A DNA stretch of 64,000 nt, taken from the NCBI GenBank assembly GCA_964614915.1, contig CAZTNC010000015.1:62001-126000 (forward strand). The letters are read 5' to 3'. The DNA is from WTFY01 sp964614915. Its GTDB lineage: Bacteria; Pseudomonadota; Gammaproteobacteria; UBA4575. The number at the start of each line of letters is the position of its first letter. Position 1 is the first letter of the stretch. Below are positions 15,426 to 24,949 of this stretch, piece by piece. Position numbers and translations under genes: made by a program. The notes under the pieces were generated by a model, which saw nothing but the letters and a program-made list of their open reading frames with translations, was not told the origin of the DNA and searched no databases.

Positions 15426-17630
15426 TCATGAAGGTGCAGCGGCTACACCCTCTCCATCAGCAGATTCTCCAGCAGTATCCTTTGTCTCATGGAAGACCGG
15501 TTCCACCGGTAACACGACAATCATGTCCGTGTACTCACCTTCCTTAGTATCCACACGGATCTCTCCACCATGCTCCCGCATGATGTCGTTGGACAGAGAC
15601 AGACCCAGGCCTGTTCCCTTATCAGGCGGCTTCGTTGTATAGAATGGATTGAAAATACGTTCCAACGCCGATTCGGGAATACCGTTGCCATTGTCCCGGA
15701 CATGAACCTCTACATGGTCCCCGACCTGCAGGGTGCTCAACTTGAGTATCGGTTGATATTCCTTCCCGGCATCACCGCCTTCCTCTAGCAGATTTTTTCT
15801 TTTCTCATCAGTGGCATAGCAGGCATTTGTCACCAAATTCAGGAACACACGACCGAGATCTTGTGGACGAACCATGATCTCCCGCAGCCCTTCCTCGTAG
15901 TCTTCCTGGATTTCCAGTTGAAATTCCGTGTCAGCAGCACGGGCACTATGGAATGCAAGCAGCGCATGATCGTTCAACAGTACGTTCAGATCGGTTTCCT
16001 GCCAGTCCCCGCCACCACGACCCATTTTCAGCATGTCCATCACAATCCTGTTTGCACGCTTACCATGCTCATGAATGCGTTGCAGATTTCCTGTAAGGTC
16101 GCCGGCCACCTCCTCGACGAATTCCGGATCGTATTCATCTTCTCCATTTCCTTCCCCAGCTCTGCTTTTGGCCACTTCTTCCAACAGCTCTTCCAGCAGT
16201 TCTTGCGAGACCTCCGAAAAGTTCATGATGAAGTTCATTGGATTCTTGATTTCATGGGCAACCCCTGCCGTTAACTGGCCAAGTGCAGCAAGCTTCTCGC
16301 GCATCACAATCTGATCCTGTGCACGCTCCAATTCCTCATTGGTTTTTGCCAGTTCCTCGTTTTTCCCTTTCAACTCTTCGGCGAGCGTTTCCACCAGGTT
16401 AAGACGTTGTACTTCAAGCGCATTATTCCTGAACACATCCAGTGCCTTGGCCAGCTGTGCAATCTCATCGCGGCCATCAACGTCAATGGCAACTTCCAGA
16501 TCGCCGCCAGCCATTTGCTGCATCTGATTCGAAATTCTATCCAGACGCTTGATCAAGCGGCGCTGTACGAGCAGCCAGACAAACAGGAATGCGCCTGTGA
16601 TACTCACGAGATTGACAATCAGCAGTACCGTTGTGCTGGTGGCCGTTGCCGTGGTTGCCTTGTCGGCCATCTCCCCTGCAGCCATGCTGGAGTCATCCAC
16701 AAAGCTCTCTACCTGTGCAACAACGTCAATTCCCAGGATCTGGCTGTCATTGAGCAGATCAACCAGTTCCTCATCAACTGAGAGCTCCCTGAAACGCAAA
16801 TCAAAGCCGTTGTTCTCCCTTCTGCCAACCGATAACAGCTCAACAAAAGCCGTAGATAACCGGCCGTGGACTGCTGTATTTTTAAGCGCATCAAGCGACC
16901 GTTCGGCAAGGCCGACGGTCGCTTCAAACTGTTCTCGCAAAGGCTCCAGCAACGCTTTATCGGTCACGGTAAACGCAGTTGCCAGCAACTGTGTGGCGAT
17001 GGCAGCCGCTTCACGCAATTCAACCAGTCGGCGATACGTTTGAAATTCCTGTTCTGAAAAATGAACGGAAGCTGGTGACCGTGCCTCATCGAGAGATCTG
17101 TAGCCTGTCATCGTGTAGAACATCTGATCATCAATCTCTTCGATCAAAATCGCTGTCAATTTGCCTTGGACCACATGGAGTTCATCTCTGAGATCGATAA
17201 TATGCTGGCGAACATCGAAGCGTTCCCTGACAAGCAGCTTGACCTCGCCAATATTTCGCACAATGCCAGCCCCGCCGGACTGAATCTGTTGTGCCCTTGC
17301 GTCTTTTCCCTGGTTTGCCAGCATGATTGAAAGCTGCGCCTCGAACTCATCTGCCTGCCAACCTGTTGTTGCGGCAATAGTTTCAAACTCTTCTGGTGTG
17401 GCTACTGTCGTAAGACGTGGCACTGCTGCAACAAGCGATGCTGTTTGCTGGGCAATCGCAAACGCGGACGTCATCTCCGGGACACTTTTCTCGCTGACGT
17501 TTTGCTGGATTTTTCCGATGTAGTCGAGAATGAAAAGAGCAAGCAGGCTAATTACGATGATCAGCGCAACGGCGCCACCGAAACCCACATAAAGCTGTGT
17601 AGAAATTCGACTCCAAAGTTTTGCAGGCAT
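15426..17630 (-). CDS. membrane sensor histidine kinase with periplasmic sensor and HAMP domain
   Basis: A 734-residue sensor. Membrane segment 1 is at about 14-36, a largely helical periplasmic region of about 300 residues follows, then membrane segment 2 (about 334-356), HAMP (about 357-409), a coiled coil and the DHp helix with GVAHEIKNPMNF (His459). The ATPase domain has N-box FLNLVTNA, G1 RDNGNGIP, F-box FNPFYTTK and G2 GTGLGLSL. The start at 17630 is preceded by GAGAAG; an upstream in-frame start at 17681 overlaps the previous gene. The layout resembles TorS, and the gene before it encodes a periplasmic binding protein as TorT is. It probably signals to the receiver at 19313-20470. Confidence 0.93.
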   Translation of the reverse strand: MPAKLWSRISTQLYVGFGGAVALIIVISLLALFILDYIGKIQQNVSEKSVPEMTSAFAIAQQTASLVAAVPRLTTVATPEEFETIAATTGWQADEFEAQLSIMLANQGKDARAQQIQSGGAGIVRNIGEVKLLVRERFDVRQHIIDLRDELHVVQGKLTAILIEEIDDQMFYTMTGYRSLDEARSPASVHFSEQEFQTYRRLVELREAAAIATQLLATAFTVTDKALLEPLREQFEATVGLAERSLDALKNTAVHGRLSTAFVELLSVGRRENNGFDLRFRELSVDEELVDLLNDSQILGIDVVAQVESFVDDSSMAAGEMADKATTATATSTTVLLIVNLVSITGAFLFVWLLVQRRLIKRLDRISNQMQQMAGGDLEVAIDVDGRDEIAQLAKALDVFRNNALEVQRLNLVETLAEELKGKNEELAKTNEELERAQDQIVMREKLAALGQLTAGVAHEIKNPMNFIMNFSEVSQELLEELLEEVAKSRAGEGNGEDEYDPEFVEEVAGDLTGNLQRIHEHGKRANRIVMDMLKMGRGGGDWQETDLNVLLNDHALLAFHSARAADTEFQLEIQEDYEEGLREIMVRPQDLGRVFLNLVTNACYATDEKRKNLLEEGGDAGKEYQPILKLSTLQVGDHVEVHVRDNGNGIPESALERIFNPFYTTKPPDKGTGLGLSLSNDIMREHGGEIRVDTKEGEYTDMIVVLPVEPVFHETKDTAGESADGEGVAAAPS

Positions 17631-17646
17631 TGCGCTTCTCTCAAAT

Positions 17647-18873
17647 TTATTGCGAATGCGAGGCCCCGGTCTGCGATACAACAGAGGTCAGGGATGTCAC
17701 GGGTGAATACTCGCCATTGGCGCCAATTGCCGTCAGGAAAACGCTGTCCGACCCCTGGTTGTCGTCCTTTCCATAACGCAGTTTGAACCCATCCAGACTG
17801 ATGCTGTCACCGGTTCGCAGCACTGAATCGATACAGCCGCGATTAATCCGCTTGTCACATTGAGAGACTACGTAAGCCGCCAGGCGTCCTGCCAAATACC
17901 CTTCGAACGATATAAAACCCGGTTCAATGGCTGGATCATATGCTTTAAGTGCCGAGCGGTACGAAGCCGATGCGTTTATCGTATCCCCTGTCGGAAAGGG
18001 TACAACCTGCGTCACCAAAACACCTGACCCCCCGGCACCCAGTTCCTTTGCCAGGGCATTGCTGCCCACGAAAGACAGGGTCATGAAAATTGGGTCCATC
18101 CCGAGACGTCGCGCCCACATGATAAAGGTTGCAGTCGGTTTATAGGGGCCCACAATGATCACGGCCTGTGGTTCAATCGCGCGCAGGTCGAGAAGTGCCG
18201 TCTTCACCGCAACCGTGTTCCTGGGAAACACACCCGTGCCAACAGCGGAAAGCTCCCGACGCTCAAGGGCCAGAAGAACACCCTGCAGTCCCGCAAGCCC
18301 GAAGGAGTCATCCTGGTAGAGGATGGCAATGCGATCGTAGCCCATGTCAGTGGTCAACCGCTCGACCATCTCCTCGGTTTCCTGATAGTACGAGGCCCGA
18401 AGGTTGATGACAGTGTGACGGGCATTGTCACGCAGGTATTCTGCACCTGTCATAGGCGCTATGTAAGGCACATCGTTTGTCTCAGTGACCGGGACAGCCG
18501 ACTGGGAAGTAGGTGTGCCTACTGCACCTATAAGGGCAAAAACACCCTCTTCGATCAGCTGCTGCGTATTTGAGACGGCCGCCTCTGGCTCATACGCATC
18601 GTCCAGTGAGCGCAATTCCAGGCGGCGTCCATTAACGCCACCTTTGTCATTGACCTCTTTGAAGGCGGCAAGAATTCCTGCCCTCATGCTTTTACCAAGT
18701 TCACCTGCAGGGCCGCTGAAAGCAGCAGATTGCCCAAACAGAATGCGTTCGCTGTTTACACCAGGGGTAGTGATTATGCTGTCCTCAACCTCACTCACCG
18801 CAACACTTGCAAATATCGCAGCAAAAAGTGTGGTAAAGGCTTTTCCGAGAGATAGTCCGCGCAGAGCCTGCAC
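17647..18873 (-). CDS. periplasmic ligand-binding protein (branched-chain amino acid/amide type)
   Basis: A 408-residue protein with a signal peptide and the two-lobed Peripla_BP_6 fold. ILFGQSAAFSGPAGELGKSM is the classical N-terminal block; DDAYEPEAAVSNTQQLI, GAVGTPTSQSAVPVTE and GYDRIAILYQDDSFG follow. Such proteins normally serve Liv-type ABC transporters, but no permease or ATPase gene is nearby. Lying between the RsbW-like gene (4 nt gap) and the histidine kinase (16 nt gap), it is more likely a sensory partner of the kinase. The ligand is unknown. The start is GTG. Confidence 0.92.
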   Translation of the reverse strand: MQALRGLSLGKAFTTLFAAIFASVAVSEVEDSIITTPGVNSERILFGQSAAFSGPAGELGKSMRAGILAAFKEVNDKGGVNGRRLELRSLDDAYEPEAAVSNTQQLIEEGVFALIGAVGTPTSQSAVPVTETNDVPYIAPMTGAEYLRDNARHTVINLRASYYQETEEMVERLTTDMGYDRIAILYQDDSFGLAGLQGVLLALERRELSAVGTGVFPRNTVAVKTALLDLRAIEPQAVIIVGPYKPTATFIMWARRLGMDPIFMTLSFVGSNALAKELGAGGSGVLVTQVVPFPTGDTINASASYRSALKAYDPAIEPGFISFEGYLAGRLAAYVVSQCDKRINRGCIDSVLRTGDSISLDGFKLRYGKDDNQGSDSVFLTAIGANGEYSPVTSLTSVVSQTGASHSQ

Positions 18874-18877
18874 TTTA

Positions 18878-19297
18878 TTAGATCTTCTTAACCATGGTTA
18901 AATGGTTGCGCTCACTGTTGCGCTGGTAACGCAATTCCGTCATCAACTGCTTGGCCAGCCGGATACCGGCGCCACCAATGCTGCGTTCTTCAAGTGAACT
19001 TTCGATATCCAGGTCGGGTGCATCATGCAATGGATCAAAGGGGCACCCATCATCCATGATCTCGACGGTGATGGTTTCACCCTCCCTTGAGAGCTTGATC
19101 TCAACTTCATGCTCCAGATCATCGTCATGGGCATAACTGACTACATTCGTAAAGAGTTCCTCCAGAGCAAGCTGGATCTGAAGCAATGCATCCATGGGAA
19201 ATCCGTGCTGCTCGCCAAATTCCTCCAGCGCGGCCTCGATCGTGCGGATCTCCTCCATTCGATTGACAACAGTCAGTGTGCGTGAAGCTTGCATCAT
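18878..19297 (-). CDS. RsbW-like serine kinase / anti-sigma factor (HATPase_c_2)
   Basis: A 139-residue GHKL ATPase of the SpoIIAB/RsbW group. The N-box region EELFTNVVSYAHDD (residues 46-59), G1 DDGCPFDP (82-89) and G2 GGAGIRL (108-114) are all present. By family knowledge it phosphorylates STAS antagonists on Ser and otherwise holds a sigma factor or other target. The two STAS proteins at 14522-15421 are the obvious substrates. No sigma factor gene is in the window, so the final target is unknown. It follows the phosphatase gene by 15 nt. Confidence 0.92.
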   Translation of the reverse strand: MMQASRTLTVVNRMEEIRTIEAALEEFGEQHGFPMDALLQIQLALEELFTNVVSYAHDDDLEHEVEIKLSREGETITVEIMDDGCPFDPLHDAPDLDIESSLEERSIGGAGIRLAKQLMTELRYQRNSERNHLTMVKKI

Positions 19298-19312
19298 TCT
19301 ACTCCAGCTTTT

Positions 19313-20470
19313 TCAGGTGACCCGCAGAACAAGGCAAGTGATATCGTCGGATTGGGGGGTTTCTCCTGCAAACTCCCTGACCGACTGGAACACCGTATCG
19401 GTAACATCCTTGGCACTCCCGAATGAACTGTTTCGAAAAACCTCGAAAAACCTGTCCATCTCGAACAATTCACCATCGCCCTTCTCTGCTTCCGAAACCC
19501 CGTCTGTATAAAACACAATCATGGAGCCAGATTCCAGAGAAACTGTTTTTTCCTGATACTCCAAATCCGGCATAACGCCCAGCGCAGTTCCTTCCGTTGA
19601 TTCCAGCAGCTCAATGGTCTTGTCCGGCTTGACTACCACAGGCAGGTTATGTCCGCCGTTCGAATACACAAGCTCTTTGGTCTGCGGATCATAAATACCG
19701 TATAACAGGGTTACAAAAGTCATGTCGGCATTATTATCTGCCAGCATCCCATTCACTTGCTTTAGGACATTGGCCGGGGAGCTGGAAGTCGCAGCACAGG
19801 CCTTCAACAGCGTACGGCTGGCCATCATGAACATTGCAGCCGGCACCCCCTTGTCAGACACATCTGCAATCACTACACCGATCCTGCCATCAGAGAATTC
19901 GTACACATCAAAAAAATCGCCGCCCACAGAGCGTGCCGGCACCATACTTGCGTAGAGATTGAATTCCTCAGAAGAGGGAAACGACATGGGGAGAATGCTC
20001 TGCTGCATCTTCCTGGCTACATCGAGCTCGTTTTGAAGTGCAACCAGCTTGTCGCGTGTGCTCAGCGCCTGTCGCCATAGCGTGAGATTTTCAATCGTGC
20101 GCTCGATGGTGACCTTCAGATCCGTGAAATCAATGGGTTTGGTGACAAAATCAAATGCACCCCGATTCATTGCAGTCCTGATATTCTCCATGTCTCCGTA
20201 TGCAGAAACCATGACTGCACGTATATCAGGATCGACGTCCGGTATTTGTGCCAACAGGGTTAGCCCGTCCATGACAGGCATATTGATATCAGACAGCACG
20301 ATGTCATACTTGCCATTTTCGCGCAGGAGCTTCAGGGCTTCAGCACCGTTGTGTGCAAACTCAAAAATGTAACGACCGCGGCGAACTTCCCGCCTCATTT
20401 TCTGCAGCATAAGCTGCTCTAAGTCCACCTCGTCATCGACAACGAGTATCCGGACATGATCATCGCTCAC
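19313..20470 (-). CDS. response regulator fused to SpoIIE/RsbU-type PP2C phosphatase
   Basis: Residues 1-125 form a receiver domain (VDDEVD, phospho-Asp61 in SDINMPVMDG, Lys111 in TKPID). A short coiled coil at about 130-160 leads to a SpoIIE-type Ser phosphatase domain (about 165-385) with the metal-binding Asp in SVGGDFFD (185) and IADVSDKG (203). By analogy with RsbU and HsbR, phosphorylation of the receiver should control dephosphorylation of the STAS antagonists. It is the first gene of a four-gene operon, starting with GTG. It is thus the link between the histidine kinase and the partner switch. Confidence 0.95.
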   Translation of the reverse strand: MSDDHVRILVVDDEVDLEQLMLQKMRREVRRGRYIFEFAHNGAEALKLLRENGKYDIVLSDINMPVMDGLTLLAQIPDVDPDIRAVMVSAYGDMENIRTAMNRGAFDFVTKPIDFTDLKVTIERTIENLTLWRQALSTRDKLVALQNELDVARKMQQSILPMSFPSSEEFNLYASMVPARSVGGDFFDVYEFSDGRIGVVIADVSDKGVPAAMFMMASRTLLKACAATSSSPANVLKQVNGMLADNNADMTFVTLLYGIYDPQTKELVYSNGGHNLPVVVKPDKTIELLESTEGTALGVMPDLEYQEKTVSLESGSMIVFYTDGVSEAEKGDGELFEMDRFFEVFRNSSFGSAKDVTDTVFQSVREFAGETPQSDDITCLVLRVT

Positions 20471-20880
20471 TTACTACCCCATTTCACAATTTGGATACCC
20501 AAGCTGGCATCAATCAGTTACACGCGCTGTTGATCCACCTGTATTGAAAAACCCTCAAGAAATCTTGCATGCATGACTTCCATCAAACCACGCGGATTAT
20601 ATCAGTAAAACCGACCACAGGGAGATAGAAACAGCCAATACCCGAGTTTGTTCGCAGTTTGATTTGCAATCCACTTTTTGTGCAGACACATACTTTTGAT
20701 AACTTGCCCTGCCAAACAAGCCTTGCGAGGCTGTCCTGCCCACTCTTAATCCGCTTGCGTTTATCGCTTACCGCGGGTAATCATTAATCTACGGGAAGTC
20801 ATTCCAGATATCCTATGTATTTTGTGCGGCTATGTATTTCATGCAGCCCATGAAGCATTTGCATGTACCGGAGAAATGTT
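20471..20880. other. 410-bp divergent promoter region, no gene seen
   Basis: Separates the signalling operon (minus) from the aldehyde dehydrogenase gene (plus). It carries a 13-bp palindrome at 20768-20780 and a small hairpin (AGCCT at 20719-20723 with AGGCT at 20728-20732). No open frame with protein-like character was found. Confidence 0.6.
20768..20780. promoter_or_regulatory. 13-bp palindrome upstream of the aldehyde dehydrogenase gene
   Basis: TTACC, GCG, GGTAA: perfect 5-bp arms around a GC centre, about 100 bp before the start at 20881. It could be an operator; this is not tested. Confidence 0.3.
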
Positions 20881-22308
20881 ATGGGAAACCGAACTCGGTT
20901 CTATATCGGTGGTGAGTGGGTCAAACCCTCGGCAAGTCAAACCTCAGACGTCATCAATCCTGCTACAGAAGAGGTCATTGGCTGTGTACCAATGGGCAGT
21001 CAAGAAGATCTGGACAAGGCAGTTGCCGCCGCCAAGGCGGCTTTCGTCTCCTATTCCCAAACAACACGGAAGGAAAAGGTTGAACTGCTGGAAGAAATTA
21101 TCGAGCACTACAAACCCCGCATGACTGACATCGCGGCGACCATCAGCGAAGAAATGGGCGCCCCCAAGAATCTTGCACATTCGGAACAGGCCCCCATGGG
21201 GCTAGACCACCTCGTTACAACGCTCGATATCTTGCGGACGTTCAAGTTCGAGGAAGACATCGGTTCCTCTCGTGTCATACGTGAGCCTGTAGGCGTTTGT
21301 GGATTCATCACCCCCTGGAACTGGCCCATCAACCAGATCACATGCAAAGTTGCACCCGCCCTTGCCGCAGGTTGCACCATGGTTTTGAAACCTTCCGAAA
21401 TCGCCCCGTTCAACGCAGTCCTGTTTGCCGAAGTTCTGGACACTGCAGGTGTGCCGGCAGGTGTATTCAATCTGGTACAGGGTGATGGGCCTACCGTAGG
21501 CACCGCACTTTCATCTCACCCCGATATTGACATGGTGTCGTTTACCGGCTCGACGCGGGCCGGAGTCGAGGTGGCCAGAAATGCTGCATCTACAGTAAAA
21601 CGGGTTGCACAGGAATTGGGTGGCAAATCCGCCAATATCCTGCTTGACGATGCTGACTTTGAAAAAGTTGTAGCACGTGACGTCTCCCGGCTATGCACGA
21701 ACTCAGGCCAGTCCTGCATTGCTCCGTCACGGATGCTGATACCCAGGCAACGCATGAATGAAGCCGCGTCAATCGCCAAAAAAGCTGCAGAAAAGATCAA
21801 GGTAGGTCATCCGGGTGCCGCTGGCACAAAGATAGGCCCCGTGGTTTCCAAATCGCAGTTTGAGCGGGTTCAAAACCTGATTCGCTCAGGCATCGATGAA
21901 GGTGCACGGCTGGTGACGGGCGGTCTCGGGCGTCCCGACGGCTTGAGCGTAGGCTTTTATGTAAAGCCCACGGTGTTTTCCCATGTCACCAATGACATGC
22001 AGATCGCACAACAGGAAATTTTCGGTCCAGTACTTTCCATGATCAGTTATGTTGACGAGGAAGATGCCGTGCAGATTGCCAATGACACGCCCTATGGGTT
22101 GTCCGGTTACATATCTTCGGGAGACCCTGCACGTGCGCGTACCGTTGCGCGCCACCTCCGGGCAGGAAGCATTTATCTCAATGGTGCACTACCGGACAAC
22201 AGGGCACCATTCGGCGGGTACAAACAGTCCGGCAACGGCCGTGAATGGGGCCGGTACGGCCTTGAGGAATTTCTTGAGACAAAAGCGGTCGTGGGCTACG
22301 GCAGTTAG
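20881..22308 (+). CDS. NAD(P)-dependent aldehyde dehydrogenase
   Basis: A 475-residue member of the ALDH superfamily that oxidises aldehydes to acids. Catalytic Cys279 lies in NSGQSCIAPS and the general base Glu245 in AQELGGKSANI; the coenzyme and substrate region TPWNWPINQ is present, as is the C-terminal APFGGYKQSGNGRE. The start at 20881 has GGAG 8 nt upstream; an in-frame ATG at 20863 would add six residues but overlaps that site. The substrate cannot be told from sequence. It stands alone and is convergent with thrC. Confidence 0.95.
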   Translation: MGNRTRFYIGGEWVKPSASQTSDVINPATEEVIGCVPMGSQEDLDKAVAAAKAAFVSYSQTTRKEKVELLEEIIEHYKPRMTDIAATISEEMGAPKNLAHSEQAPMGLDHLVTTLDILRTFKFEEDIGSSRVIREPVGVCGFITPWNWPINQITCKVAPALAAGCTMVLKPSEIAPFNAVLFAEVLDTAGVPAGVFNLVQGDGPTVGTALSSHPDIDMVSFTGSTRAGVEVARNAASTVKRVAQELGGKSANILLDDADFEKVVARDVSRLCTNSGQSCIAPSRMLIPRQRMNEAASIAKKAAEKIKVGHPGAAGTKIGPVVSKSQFERVQNLIRSGIDEGARLVTGGLGRPDGLSVGFYVKPTVFSHVTNDMQIAQQEIFGPVLSMISYVDEEDAVQIANDTPYGLSGYISSGDPARARTVARHLRAGSIYLNGALPDNRAPFGGYKQSGNGREWGRYGLEEFLETKAVVGYGS

Positions 22309-22460
22309 GATGAGATCACTGGAGATACTGCTCCGGCACTCGCATCCTGGATAAATTCCCAGGTATCTTCGCAGTGGACGACGGACACACTTCAAACAAG
22401 GCTGGATACTGCTGGAAGACTGTTGACTCTGTACGGCCGCCTGATCCCCAAGCACCGTGA

Positions 22461-22493
22461 GTACTGAACCTGTACAACAGTGACAGGTGGTAC
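22461..22493. terminator. hairpin between convergent aldehyde dehydrogenase and thrC genes
   Basis: GTAC (22461-22464) and ACCTGT (22468-22473) pair with ACAGGT (22483-22488) and GTAC (22490-22493) around a 9-nt loop. It sits between two gene ends and can form on both strands. There is no clear U-tract, so a role as a bidirectional terminator is only likely. Confidence 0.4.
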
Positions 22494-22498
22494 CTGAC

Positions 22499-23605
22499 TT
22501 ATAAATTTTCCAGGATCGCGCGCCTGACCGAATCCAGTTCAGCATCAATGTTGATGAGTTCAGTGCTGCTTTGCTGAATCGCAATATCCGGGTCCTTCAG
22601 GCCATGTCCTGTCAAGGTACATACCACAGTGCTGCCATCCGGTATGTTGCCGTGTTCAATGTCATGCAGAGCGCCCGTCACCGACGTTGCAGATGCGGGC
22701 TCACAAAAAATACCCTCATTGGCTGTCAAAAGTTTTTGTGTGGCCAGGATTTCCTCATCTGAAAATGCATTGAACCAGCCACTTGATTCTCTCACTGCGG
22801 CCTGCGCGAGGTCCCAGCTCTGGGGGTGCCCGATACGGATAGCCGTTGCGACCGTTTCCGGCTTCTCGACAGGCTTCCCTGCAATAAAAGGTGCAGCACC
22901 CGCCGCCTGATAGCCAAGCATCCGGGGTCTCGGAGTCAACCCGGATACGGTGAGAACCCGTGTACCCTGATTGTGAACATCTTCGGCAAGTTCGCTGTAG
23001 CCCATCCAGTACGCTGAAATATTACCGGCGTTGCCAACCGGTATACAGTGAAAGTCCGGGGCGCAGCCCAGCGCTTCAACAATTTCATAGGCGGCTGTTT
23101 TCTGGCCCTGCAGGCGGTACGGGTTGATGGAATTGACGATGTTCACCGGTGCATCTTCAGCGACTTCTTTCACCAGACGCATGCCGTCATCGAAATTACC
23201 GCGTATCTGCAAGATGATAGCGCCGTGCATCATGGCCTGTGCAAGCTTGCCCATGGCAATGTTGCCCTCCGGGATCAGCACGAATGCCCTGATCCCGGCC
23301 CTGGCCGCATAGGCCGCAGCAGATGCCGAGGTATTTCCGGTGGAGGCACAAATAATTGCCCGGCTGCCCTCGTGGACAGCCTGGGTGACCGCCACTGTCA
23401 TACCGCGATCCTTGAATGAACCGGTGGGATTCAGACCCTCATACTTAAGGTACAGCTTGATCCCCTTGCGATTCGCCTGCTTGAGGTTATGGCACAGGAC
23501 CAGCGGGGTATTTCCCTCGCAAAGACTGATTGCCTGGCTGTCCTCGGCAAGGGGCAAGACAGCGCGATACCGATCTATCAGCCCGGTGTAGTGTTCTTTA
23601 TCCAT
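22499..23605 (-). CDS. thrC: threonine synthase
   Basis: PLP enzyme converting O-phosphohomoserine to threonine. The PLP lysine is in NPTGSFKDRGM; STGNTSASAAAYAARAG and the glycine-rich PVGNAGNISAYW phosphate-binding loop are present. The start at 23605 (MDKEHYTGLIDRY) matches the family N-terminus and lies 14 nt after the hom stop; a longer frame reaching 23698 would overlap hom. The result is 368 residues, the short bacterial class. thrB is not in this cluster, as in pseudomonads. Confidence 0.96.
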   Translation of the reverse strand: MDKEHYTGLIDRYRAVLPLAEDSQAISLCEGNTPLVLCHNLKQANRKGIKLYLKYEGLNPTGSFKDRGMTVAVTQAVHEGSRAIICASTGNTSASAAAYAARAGIRAFVLIPEGNIAMGKLAQAMMHGAIILQIRGNFDDGMRLVKEVAEDAPVNIVNSINPYRLQGQKTAAYEIVEALGCAPDFHCIPVGNAGNISAYWMGYSELAEDVHNQGTRVLTVSGLTPRPRMLGYQAAGAAPFIAGKPVEKPETVATAIRIGHPQSWDLAQAAVRESSGWFNAFSDEEILATQKLLTANEGIFCEPASATSVTGALHDIEHGNIPDGSTVVCTLTGHGLKDPDIAIQQSSTELINIDAELDSVRRAILENL

Positions 23606-23619
23606 ATCACATCTGAAGT

Positions 23620-24933
23620 TCAGGAGAGTGTTTCCAGTCGAATGCGCATGACTTTGCCGGTCACGGTTTCCAGCTCTTCGATCTCGGAAATTGCGCACTT
23701 CATGTTCTGCTCATTTACCTGATGCGTGAGGATCACAACAGGCACACTGGCAAGATCAGATTGGGGCTCTTTCTGGATGATCGCCTCGATACTGATGGTG
23801 TGCACTGCAAATATCCGGGTAACATCTGCCAGCACGCCCGGTCGGTCCAGCACATGGATGCGCAGGTAGTAGGCTGTGGAAACATCATCCATGGAAAGTA
23901 TCGGAATATCGGACAAGGCATCCGGTTGGAACGCCAAATGAGGTACACGATTCTCAGGGTCTGAAGTGAGCGCCCGGACAACATCCACCAGATCAGCCAC
24001 GACAGCTGACCCGGTCGGCTCTGCTCCGGCACCCGGGCCATAGTACAGACTGGGGCCCAAGGCATCTGCCTTTACCACCACGGCATTCATCACGCCGTCC
24101 ACGTTTGCGATCAAGCGCCGCTGCGGGATCAAGGCCGGGTGCACACGGAGCTCAAGGCCCTGGGCAGTGCGCTTGGCGATGCCCAAATGCTTGATTCGGT
24201 ACCCGAGTTCTGCGGCATAGGAAACATCCTTGGCGGTAATCTCGGCAATGCCCTCGGTGTAGACCTTTTCCAGTTGCAGCGGGACACCGAAAGCCACCGA
24301 GGCGAGGATAGTCAGCTTGTGCGCAGCGTCAGTGCCCTGGATATCGAAAGTGGGATCTGCCTCCGCATAACCCAACTGTTGTGCATCCTTGAGTGCGGCA
24401 TCAAAATCCCTGCCCCTGTCCCCCATTTCAGTAAGAATGAAATTGCCTGTGCCATTGATGATCCCGGCCAGCCATTCGATGGAATTGGCCGCAAGCCCCT
24501 CACGCAATGCCTTGATGATGGGAATACCGCCGGCAACCGCTGCTTCAAACGCTACCGATACTCCCTTTTCCTGTGCGCGCTGGAAAATCTCATTACCGTG
24601 GTATGCAATCAGCGCCTTGTTTGCCGTAACCACATGCTTGCCGTGATCAATCGCCTTGAGAACCAGTTCCCGGGCCTTTTCCGTGCCACCCATCAACTCC
24701 AGCACGATGTCAATATCCGTGTTGCAGACGACCTGGTTTGCATCTTCTGTCAGCGTTATACCGGAGATATCACAGGCACGCGGCTTTTTCGCATCACGCA
24801 CGCACGCAACCGAGATTTGGATACCGCGGCCCGCCCGACGAGCAATCTCATCTGCATTGCGTGACAGAATGCTTGCCGCACCGCTGCCTACGGTCCCCAG
24901 ACCCAGTACCCCTACTTTTACTGCTTCCAGCAC
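23620..24933 (-). CDS. hom: homoserine dehydrogenase
   Basis: Reduces aspartate semialdehyde to homoserine, the branch point to threonine and methionine. The N-terminal NAD(P) motif VGVLGLGTVGSG, the catalytic-domain stretch GIINGTGNFILTEM and the catalytic Lys/Asp region (EADPTFDIQGTDAAHKLTI) are present. A C-terminal ACT domain (about residues 350-430, HVLDRPGVLADVTRIF) suggests feedback control by threonine. It is monofunctional, with no aspartokinase fused. It lies 16 nt after alaC and 14 nt before thrC. Confidence 0.97.
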   Translation of the reverse strand: MLEAVKVGVLGLGTVGSGAASILSRNADEIARRAGRGIQISVACVRDAKKPRACDISGITLTEDANQVVCNTDIDIVLELMGGTEKARELVLKAIDHGKHVVTANKALIAYHGNEIFQRAQEKGVSVAFEAAVAGGIPIIKALREGLAANSIEWLAGIINGTGNFILTEMGDRGRDFDAALKDAQQLGYAEADPTFDIQGTDAAHKLTILASVAFGVPLQLEKVYTEGIAEITAKDVSYAAELGYRIKHLGIAKRTAQGLELRVHPALIPQRRLIANVDGVMNAVVVKADALGPSLYYGPGAGAEPTGSAVVADLVDVVRALTSDPENRVPHLAFQPDALSDIPILSMDDVSTAYYLRIHVLDRPGVLADVTRIFAVHTISIEAIIQKEPQSDLASVPVVILTHQVNEQNMKCAISEIEELETVTGKVMRIRLETLS

Positions 24934-24949
24934 GTTTTCACACTCAACT

